Shown piece by piece: positions 1 through 5,384 of a DNA stretch of 13,224 nucleotides. The stretch covers positions 1 through 13,224 of the forward strand of contig JABHDX010000019.1 of NCBI GenBank assembly GCA_018672815.1. Direction: 5' to 3'. This stretch comes from Gammaproteobacteria bacterium (GTDB taxonomy: Bacteria; Pseudomonadota; Gammaproteobacteria; UBA11654). The notes under the pieces were generated by a model that ran no database searches, was not told where the DNA came from, and was given only the letters and a program-made list of their open reading frames with translations. The position numbers were made by a program, and so were the translations under genes. Numbering within the stretch: position 1 is the stretch's first letter; each line of letters opens with the position of its first letter.

Positions 1-75
1 AAATCTAGTAGAGGAAACTCCAGTAGAGGAAACTCCAGTAGAGGAAAATCTAGTAGAGGAAACTCCAGTAGAGGA
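1..75 (+). repeat. 15-base tandem repeat, five copies, in the rpsB tail
   Basis: Five consecutive 15-base units of the form AACTCCAGTAGAGGA. Units 1 and 4 carry AAATCT in place of AACTCC; units 2, 3 and 5 are AACTCC. The order (variant, standard, standard, variant, standard) suggests a 45-base higher-order duplication that is cut by the end of the gene. The copies are otherwise identical at the base level, including third codon positions, which points to recent expansion by slippage or unequal recombination. The array may continue to the left of the window. Confidence 0.92.
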
Positions 76-91
76 AGGAAATAAAAAATAA
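1..91 (+). CDS. rpsB: 30S ribosomal protein S2, C-terminal tail (partial, 5' end outside window)
   Basis: Only the last 29 codons and the stop (TAA, 89-91) are present; the first full codon starts at base 2. The tail consists of five pentapeptides of the type T-P-V-E-E or N-L-V-E-E followed by G-N-K-K. Assignment rests on position: rpsB lies directly before tsf in almost all bacteria, and S2 often ends in an acidic, low-complexity extension. No conserved S2 domain residue is visible. The other open frame (from base 1, stop at 82-84) would give a basic Ser-Arg-Gly repeat. I prefer the acidic frame because S2 tails of this kind are commonly Glu/Pro/Val rich, but the choice cannot be proven without the upstream sequence. 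The third frame is closed by stops. Confidence 0.75.
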   Translation, partial: NLVEETPVEETPVEENLVEETPVEEGNKK

Positions 92-116
92 TAATTTAAT
101 TATATGGTAGATAACA

Positions 117-998
117 ATGGGAATCTCAGCCACTGAAGTAAAAAAACTAAGAGCATTAACAAGTGCAGGAATGATGGATTGCAAGAAAGCTCTTATAGAA
201 TCTAATGGAGATTTTGAGAAAGCTAAATTATTCTTAAAAGAAAAAGGTCAGAGTAAAGCAGATAGTAAGTCAGGAAGAACAACTGCACAGGGGTTGGTTT
301 CAATTAAAGTATCTATAGATAAGCAGTTAGCTGTTATCTTAGAAGTAAATTGTGAAACTGATTTTGCTGCAAAAGACCAACAATTTATTGATTTTTCTAA
401 CAATATATTAGAACTAATAATTGAAGGAGAAATTGATGATCTGGATAGTTTATTATCGTCATCAATAAAAGACTTTGATACAGTGCAAAATTATAAAACT
501 CACGTTATATCAAAACTTGGAGAAAATATTTCACTAAGACGATTTGATAAAGTATCAATAAAAGGTGTCGTAGGATCTTATATACATGCAGATAAGATTG
601 CTGCTATTGCCTTGTTAGATTCTGATAATGAAATTTTGGCAAAAGATATTGCTATGCATATAGCTGCATCAAATCCAAATTATATTGATCAATCTGAAAT
701 TCCTACTGAACTTTTAAAAGAAGAAAGTCGAATTTTAGAACTCCAAGCAAAAGAAGAAGGGAAGCCTCAAGAAATAATTGAAAAAATAGTTCAAGGTAAA
801 TTGAATAAAAAGATGAGCCAATTGACGTTATTAGGGCAAGAATTTATAAAAGATCCAGATATTACCATTGAACAATTACTTAAAGACTCAGATTCAAAAG
901 TGGATTCTTTTATAAGGTATGAAGTTGGAGATGGCATTGAACAAGAAGAAGTTAATTTTGCTGATGAAGTTAAGGCTCAAGTTGAGGCTTCACAATGA
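117..998 (+). CDS. tsf: Translation elongation factor Ts
   Basis: Nucleotide exchange factor that releases GDP from EF-Tu in the cytoplasm. At 293 residues it is slightly longer than the 283-residue E. coli protein. The N-terminal UBA-like domain (about 1-55) holds the first family signature at 15-26, TSAGMMDCKKAL, with Ser where Gly is usual. The second signature, EVNCETDFAAKD, is at 76-87. Its D82-F83 pair corresponds to the Asp-Phe that disturbs the Mg2+ site of EF-Tu; Ala84 replaces the usual Val. The core domain with SYIHADK follows, and the C terminus (NFADEV) matches the family. The ATG has a weak GGTAG 6 bases upstream. It lies 25 bases after rpsB, the usual two-gene unit. The stop overlaps the ATG of a small ORF at 995. 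Confidence 0.97.
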   Translation: MGISATEVKKLRALTSAGMMDCKKALIESNGDFEKAKLFLKEKGQSKADSKSGRTTAQGLVSIKVSIDKQLAVILEVNCETDFAAKDQQFIDFSNNILELIIEGEIDDLDSLLSSSIKDFDTVQNYKTHVISKLGENISLRRFDKVSIKGVVGSYIHADKIAAIALLDSDNEILAKDIAMHIAASNPNYIDQSEIPTELLKEESRILELQAKEEGKPQEIIEKIVQGKLNKKMSQLTLLGQEFIKDPDITIEQLLKDSDSKVDSFIRYEVGDGIEQEEVNFADEVKAQVEASQ

Positions 999-1051
999 TG
1001 TTATGGTTTTTACCAGAGAGATATCAGATTCTGGAGCGTTTCATTGCATAG
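995..1051 (+). CDS. Possible 18-codon leader/coupling ORF between tsf and pyrH
   Basis: A short [21 protein letters not shown], starts at an ATG that overlaps the tsf stop codon (ATGA) and ends at TAG 1049-1051, just past the TTG start of pyrH. It has a well-placed Shine-Dalgarno-like GAGG at 984-987, 7 bases before its ATG. It reads through a small inverted repeat that includes part of the pyrH ribosome binding site. This could be a coupling peptide by which ribosomes finishing tsf reach pyrH, or a chance ORF in the 45-base spacer. The peptide resembles nothing I recognise, so function is not assigned. Confidence 0.25.
   Translation: MMLWFLPERYQILERFIA
1013..1034 (+). promoter_or_regulatory. 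Small inverted repeat overlapping the pyrH ribosome binding site
   Basis: CCAGA at 1013-1017 is the reverse complement of TCTGG at 1030-1034, and a G-U pair (1018 with 1029) extends the stem to six. The loop is 10 bases. The 3' arm contains the first two bases of the GGAG that serves pyrH, so folding would partly hide that site. The stem is short and its energy was not computed. Confidence 0.3.
1033..1036 (+). promoter_or_regulatory. Shine-Dalgarno GGAG that fixes the TTG start of pyrH
   Basis: GGAG lies 7 bases before TTG 1044. No ATG or GTG occurs in frame between the preceding in-frame stop (996-998) and the conserved KLSGEAL segment, so this site supports the rare start. Confidence 0.75.
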
Positions 1052-1757
1052 TAATATAAAAAGAATATTACTGAAGCTTAGTGGAGAAGCACTTCTAGGA
1101 AACCAGGCTTTTGGAGTTGACCCCAAAGTTCTTGTTTATTTAGCAAAAGAAATTAGATCCATCACTGAAAAAGGCATTGAACTAGGAATAGTTATTGGTG
1201 GTGGTAATATTTTTAGAGGTGAGGGATTAGCGCAATCAGGAATTGATAGAGTCACAGGCGATCAAATGGGTATGCTTGCAACTATAATTAATGCATTAGC
1301 CATTCAAGATGCTTTAGAAAGAGAAGGTCAAGTTGCAAGAGTAATGTCAGCATTAAAAGTTAATGAAGTTTGTGAAGATTATATTAGGCGAAAAGCAATT
1401 AGACACTTGGAAAAAGGTAGGATTACTATTTTTGCTGCAGGCACAGGAAATCCATATTTTACAACTGATTCAGCTGCTTCATTGAGAGCAGTTGAGATAG
1501 AAGCGGATTTATTAATAAAAGCCACAAGAGTGAATGGTGTTTATTCTGAAGACCCTTTGAAAAATGAACAAGCTAAGCATTATAAAAAAATCTCTTATAA
1601 TGATTTTATAACAATGAATCTTGGTGTTATGGATACAACTTCAATCGTTATGTGTAAAGAGAATAACCTTCCTGTTAGGGTATACGATATGAATATTGAG
1701 AATGCATTATCAGATATTATTGATGGCAAAGATATTGGAACTTTAATAGGTCATTAA
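1044..1757 (+). CDS. pyrH: Uridylate kinase (UMP kinase)
   Basis: Phosphorylates UMP to UDP with ATP in pyrimidine nucleotide synthesis; a cytoplasmic hexamer of the amino-acid kinase fold, normally activated by GTP and inhibited by UTP. At 237 residues it is close to the 241 of E. coli. Visible motifs are KLSGEAL (11-17, phosphate-binding lysine), the glycine loop GGGNIFRG (52-59), the UMP-binding segment [11 protein letters not shown] (68-78) and TDSAASLRA in the C-terminal half. The start is TTG, supported by GGAG at 1033-1036; the resulting N terminus aligns with the family without extra residues. It follows tsf by 45 bases and precedes frr by 3, so it is probably co-transcribed with both. 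Nothing in the protein looks abnormal. Confidence 0.96.
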   Translation: MHSNIKRILLKLSGEALLGNQAFGVDPKVLVYLAKEIRSITEKGIELGIVIGGGNIFRGEGLAQSGIDRVTGDQMGMLATIINALAIQDALEREGQVARVMSALKVNEVCEDYIRRKAIRHLEKGRITIFAAGTGNPYFTTDSAASLRAVEIEADLLIKATRVNGVYSEDPLKNEQAKHYKKISYNDFITMNLGVMDTTSIVMCKENNLPVRVYDMNIENALSDIIDGKDIGTLIGH

Positions 1758-1760
1758 GTT

Positions 1761-2318
1761 TTGTTGGAAGAAGTAAATCAGGAAGCTAATGAAAGAATGG
1801 AGAAATCTATTAATGCTTTCAAAGCTAATCTCACTAAAGTAAGAACAGGCCGAGCATCACCAGATATACTTGATAGTATTCATCTTGATTATTATGGTAA
1901 TGAAACACCACTGAAGCAGTTATCCAATATTTCAGTCGAAGATTCTCAGACACTTACAATTTCACCATGGGAAGAAAAATTTATACCAGAGATCGAACAA
2001 GCAATTATGAAAGCTAATATAGGATTAAATCCTGTAACAACTGGAAATATTATTAGAATACCACTGCCAGCCCTTACTGAGGAAAGAAGAGTTGAACTCA
2101 CTAAACAAGTAAAGAGTGAAGGAGAGCAAGCTAAGATATCAATCAGAAATATTAGAAGGGATTCAATACAAGACCTTAAGGACTTTTTAAATGAAAAAAT
2201 GATTTCTGAAGATGATTATCATAAAGGACAAACAGTAATTCAAAATATTACAGACAATATGATAGAAAATATTGATTCATTAAGCGAGAATAAACAAAAA
2301 GAATTAATGACTATTTGA
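1761..2318 (+). CDS. frr: Ribosome recycling factor
   Basis: Splits post-termination ribosomes together with EF-G. The protein has 185 residues, the same length as E. coli RRF, and lines up with it without gaps at the N terminus: R12-M13, then KVRTGRASP (26-34). Further conserved blocks are the YYGNETPL segment, the hinge-region IRIPLPALTEERR (Ala where Pro is usual in PLPPLTEERR) and the helix IRNIRRD near residue 130. The start is TTG, 3 bases after the pyrH stop, with only a weak TAGGT upstream. An in-frame ATG exists at 1797 but would remove the first 12 conserved-length residues, so TTG 1761 is preferred. Translation is probably coupled to pyrH. Confidence 0.96.
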   Translation: MLEEVNQEANERMEKSINAFKANLTKVRTGRASPDILDSIHLDYYGNETPLKQLSNISVEDSQTLTISPWEEKFIPEIEQAIMKANIGLNPVTTGNIIRIPLPALTEERRVELTKQVKSEGEQAKISIRNIRRDSIQDLKDFLNEKMISEDDYHKGQTVIQNITDNMIENIDSLSENKQKELMTI

Positions 2319-2326
2319 TTACTAAA

Positions 2327-3085
2327 ATGTCAAATCAAGATAAAGACCTACCTGCTATAGCAAATTTACCGAAACATATAGGTATTATTATGGATGGTAA
2401 TGGTCGATGGGCAAAATTAAGAGGTAAAAGAAGAATATTTGGACATGAAGCAGGGGTAATTAAGGCCAAAGAGCTTGTAGAATATTCCGTCAAAATGCAA
2501 TTAAAAGCTCTCACTCTTTATGCTTTTAGTTCTGAGAATTGGAATAGACCTAAAAAAGAAATTAATGGGTTAATGAGGCTTTTTGAAAGAACAATTGGTA
2601 AATATACTAATCTATTAATTGAAAATAATGTTTGTTTTAAGCCTGTTGGTAATCTGCAACTCTTGCCAGAAAAATTAAGAAGAAAGTTAGAGCAGATGGA
2701 AGGTATTACATCCGAAAATACAGGACTAAAGCTCAATCTAGCCATTGCTTACGGAGCAAGATACGATATTGTAGAATCTATAAAAAGAATCATTGATAAG
2801 CTAGAAAAAAATGAGTTATCAAAAGAGGAAATAAATGAGGATTTAGTCTCAGAATACTTATCTTTTAAAGATGTTCCAGATCTGGATCTAATAATACGTA
2901 CTTCCGGAGAGACTAGGTTGAGTAATTTTATGTTGTGGGAATCAGCATACAGTGAAATTTTCTTCACAGAAACACTTTGGCCTAGCTTTGAGGAACAAGA
3001 ATTTATAGAAATTATACAGAGTTTCTCACAATCTGAACGAAGATTTGGTAGTGTTAAAGAACAAATTATTCAAAAAAAAGCTTAA
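2327..3085 (+). CDS. uppS: Undecaprenyl diphosphate synthase (cis-prenyltransferase)
   Basis: Condenses eight isopentenyl diphosphates with farnesyl diphosphate to give C55 undecaprenyl diphosphate, the lipid carrier precursor for peptidoglycan and O-antigen. From this ATG the protein has 252 residues, near the 253 of E. coli. Motifs are HIGIIMDGNGRWA (catalytic Asp at 23), TLYAFSSENWNRP, and the C-terminal IRTSGETRLSNFMLWESAYSE with the FFTETLWP segment after it. The start is uncertain: an in-frame TTG at 2315 overlaps the frr stop (TTGA) and adds 4 residues. Neither has a clear Shine-Dalgarno site, so the ATG is chosen by codon preference. dxr, which in Gammaproteobacteria sits before uppS or after cdsA, is absent here. 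Confidence 0.95.
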   Translation: MSNQDKDLPAIANLPKHIGIIMDGNGRWAKLRGKRRIFGHEAGVIKAKELVEYSVKMQLKALTLYAFSSENWNRPKKEINGLMRLFERTIGKYTNLLIENNVCFKPVGNLQLLPEKLRRKLEQMEGITSENTGLKLNLAIAYGARYDIVESIKRIIDKLEKNELSKEEINEDLVSEYLSFKDVPDLDLIIRTSGETRLSNFMLWESAYSEIFFTETLWPSFEEQEFIEIIQSFSQSERRFGSVKEQIIQKKA

Positions 3086-3095
3086 TTAATAATTT

Positions 3096-3935
3096 ATGTC
3101 AAAACTAAATAAGAGATTTATTTCTGCCATAGTAATGATCTCAATATTTTTATACTTGATATATGATGCATCAATATTAGGTGTAATTTTTGCTGAATTA
3201 ATTTTTTCTATTGTTTTTTGGGAATATCTAGGTTTTTTTAAAAAAAAGAAAAATAAAATTATCTTCACAATAGTATTTATTTTTCTTAATGTAATATTTC
3301 CTCTTTTAATAATTAATTTTATTACTAGACCATCTACTGATTCTATCTTTCCAATTTTTATCTTTTCTATCGCATCATTTATATGGATTTTAATCGGCAT
3401 CACTATTTTTAGATTTGAAAAGGAGCATTGGAGTGACTTGAAAGTAGCTTGCTTGGGTATTTTGGTTTTAACTCCAGCTATGGATTCTTTGTTTATTATT
3501 CTTAGTCAACCAATGTATCCATTGCTAATTATTGGAACAGTATCTATCGCAGATACTGCAGCGTATTTTTTTGGTAAAAAATTTGGTAAAACACTAATAA
3601 TACCTAAAGTAAGTCCAGGAAAAACAGTTGAAGGTTTTGTAGGCTCATTGATTGTAACTCCATTTGTAACAATGATTTCAGCGATAATATTTAATCTTAA
3701 TATTTTTCATTTTATATTTTTTGGAATTATGATTGCCTTAATATCATTCTTTGGTGATGTTTTTTTTAGTCTTTTGAAGAGAAATAAAGGAATGAAAGAT
3801 TCTAGTGATTTGATACCTGGCCACGGAGGTTTCATAGATCTCTTAGACGGAACTATAGCTGTTCTTCCATTTTTTGCTTTATCTGCTTTAATGGTTTTTC
3901 TCTTAGGGTTTAATTTTTCTTGGATTACATTTTAG
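3096..3935 (+). CDS. cdsA: Phosphatidate cytidylyltransferase (CDP-diacylglycerol synthase)
   Basis: Integral inner-membrane enzyme converting phosphatidic acid and CTP to CDP-diacylglycerol, precursor of all phospholipids. At 279 residues (E. coli 285) it has several strongly hydrophobic segments through most of its length. Family blocks are ADTAAYFFGKKFGK, SPGKTVEG (from residue 173) and the C-terminal signature, which starts SLLKR (225-229), continues MKD (233-235) and ends IPGHGG (240-245), FIDLLD (246-251). In that signature the usual D-R-x-D is D248-L249-L250-D251, so the conserved Arg is Leu, and Phe246 replaces an aliphatic residue. The frame is otherwise intact. The ATG follows uppS by 10 bases and has no recognisable Shine-Dalgarno site. 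A T7A8 tract lies within codons 46-51. Confidence 0.94.
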   Translation: MSKLNKRFISAIVMISIFLYLIYDASILGVIFAELIFSIVFWEYLGFFKKKKNKIIFTIVFIFLNVIFPLLIINFITRPSTDSIFPIFIFSIASFIWILIGITIFRFEKEHWSDLKVACLGILVLTPAMDSLFIILSQPMYPLLIIGTVSIADTAAYFFGKKFGKTLIIPKVSPGKTVEGFVGSLIVTPFVTMISAIIFNLNIFHFIFFGIMIALISFFGDVFFSLLKRNKGMKDSSDLIPGHGGFIDLLDGTIAVLPFFALSALMVFLLGFNFSWITF

Positions 3936-3966
3936 TTTTTTTTCTTTCTTTAATTACTTCAATCTT

Positions 3967-3972
3967 TATAAT
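3967..3972 (+). promoter_or_regulatory. Candidate -10 element (TATAAT) upstream of rseP
   Basis: A perfect TATAAT sits in the 67-base gap between cdsA and rseP, about 30 bases before the rseP ATG. The region 16-18 bases upstream (around 3943-3950, T-rich) has no convincing TTGACA, and there is no extended -10 TG. Perfect hexamers are expected by chance in such AT-rich DNA, so an internal promoter for rseP-bamA is possible but unproven. The rest of the gap is a T-rich run after the cdsA stop without a stem. Confidence 0.25.
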
Positions 3973-4002
3973 TCCTCCATAATCATTAACGATAATTAAG
4001 AC

Positions 4003-5364
4003 ATGGACATATTATTTTCTATAATTGCATTTATTCTATTAGTTGGAATTCTAGTTGTTATTCATGAAAGTGGACATTATTTTGCTGCTAGACTTTGCAA
4101 TGTTAAAGTTTTGAAATACTCAGTGGGCTTCGGAAAGATATTCTGGAGTAAAAAACATGGTATTGATCAAACTGAATATTGTATCTCAGCTATTCCACTA
4201 GGCGGCTATGTTCAACTTTTAGATGAAAGAAGTGAAGACGTTGATCCTCATGATAAACATAGAGCATTTAATAATCAGTCTGCTACAAAGAGAATCTTTA
4301 TATTATTTGCTGGACCTTTAGCTAATTTTCTATTCTCAATAATTGCATATATGACTATGTTTTCTATTGGTGTTCCAGGTCAGGCACCAGTTATTGGAGA
4401 AGTTGAATTAGACTCTATTGCTTATGAAAACAATATTAGAACAGGCGATAAGATAATTAGCGTTGCTGAAAAAAATGTGACAACTTGGCAGACTTCACTT
4501 ATCTCTATGATTGGAGAAATATTACAAGATGAGAAGATTGAGTTACTGTTAGTTGATAAGGCTAATAACCAAAAAAAGATTAATCTAGACTTAGCTGGAA
4601 GAACTAAGGAGCTCACTGCACCTAATGCTTTGTTTTCTGGTTTGGGTTTTAAGCCTTTTCAGCCTATAGCAAGTCCAATTGTAGTTAATACAAGTCCAAA
4701 TAGTCCAGCTGAAAAATCAGGTTTGATAAAAGATGATATTATTCTTAAATTAAATAATATTACAGTAAAAAACCCTACAGAATTTAGTGAGATGATTGGC
4801 TCTAGACCCAATGAAACTATTGAGCTAGAAATTCAAAGAGGAAATGAGATTTATCGAACTCTTGTAATGCTTGAATCTTCAGAAATGAATCCCCTTAAAG
4901 GCTTTATAGGTATATCTATGACGATAGATGAGACACAAATAGAGCAATACCTTGCTGTACAGAAGTATAGTTTTCCCAAGAATTTTACTATGGCATTAGC
5001 TGAGACTAATCAAATGATTGTTTTGACATTAAATATGTTTGGGAAAATGATCAGTGGACAAATATCGGGAAAAAACTTAAGCGGTCCTGTAGGCATAGCA
5101 AAAGATGCTGGTACTGTAGCGAAAAGAGGATTAATAGCAACACTATCTTTTATGGCTATTATTAGTGTGAGTCTTGGGATACTTAATTTACTACCTTTAC
5201 CTGTGTTGGATGGAGGACAAATTGTTTTTGTTCTAATAGAAAAAGTTATTAGAAGGCCATTACCAGATAAGATTCAAATGATTTTTCAACAAATTGGTAT
5301 AGGGGCTTTATTATTCTTAATGGTATTTGCATTGTACAATGACATCATAAGATTATTCGGTTAG
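4003..5364 (+). CDS. rseP: Site-2 intramembrane zinc metalloprotease RseP
   Basis: Cleaves the membrane-spanning anti-sigma factor RseA after DegS (sigma-E envelope stress response) and removes remnant signal peptides; inner membrane. The 453 residues match the E. coli length of about 450. The first membrane segment carries the zinc motif H21-E22-S-G-H25. The segment PLGGYVQLLDER follows, then two periplasmic PDZ domains (about 115-215 and 225-310; the second contains SPAEKSGLIKDDIILKLN). Near the C terminus is NLLPLPVLDGGQ, with the third zinc ligand D403 (LDG motif). Only a weak ribosome binding signal precedes the ATG. The gene lies 67 bases after cdsA, where many relatives have dxr, and 20 bases before bamA, as usual for the family. 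Confidence 0.96.
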   Translation: MDILFSIIAFILLVGILVVIHESGHYFAARLCNVKVLKYSVGFGKIFWSKKHGIDQTEYCISAIPLGGYVQLLDERSEDVDPHDKHRAFNNQSATKRIFILFAGPLANFLFSIIAYMTMFSIGVPGQAPVIGEVELDSIAYENNIRTGDKIISVAEKNVTTWQTSLISMIGEILQDEKIELLLVDKANNQKKINLDLAGRTKELTAPNALFSGLGFKPFQPIASPIVVNTSPNSPAEKSGLIKDDIILKLNNITVKNPTEFSEMIGSRPNETIELEIQRGNEIYRTLVMLESSEMNPLKGFIGISMTIDETQIEQYLAVQKYSFPKNFTMALAETNQMIVLTLNMFGKMISGQISGKNLSGPVGIAKDAGTVAKRGLIATLSFMAIISVSLGILNLLPLPVLDGGQIVFVLIEKVIRRPLPDKIQMIFQQIGIGALLFLMVFALYNDIIRLFG

Positions 5365-5384
5365 TTAAATTCAAAAACCATATT

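Noticed and set aside
1..84. Ser-Arg-Gly repeat frame as a basic RNA-binding tail.
   Set aside because: Less typical for S2 tails than the acidic Val-Glu-Glu frame; the frame cannot be settled without upstream sequence.
3086..3403. 105-codon open frame on the minus strand opposite cdsA.
   Set aside because: It is an AT-rich shadow of the cdsA membrane region with no recognisable domain; the same holds for the other minus-strand frames opposite uppS, rseP, bamA, lpxB, rnhB and dnaE.
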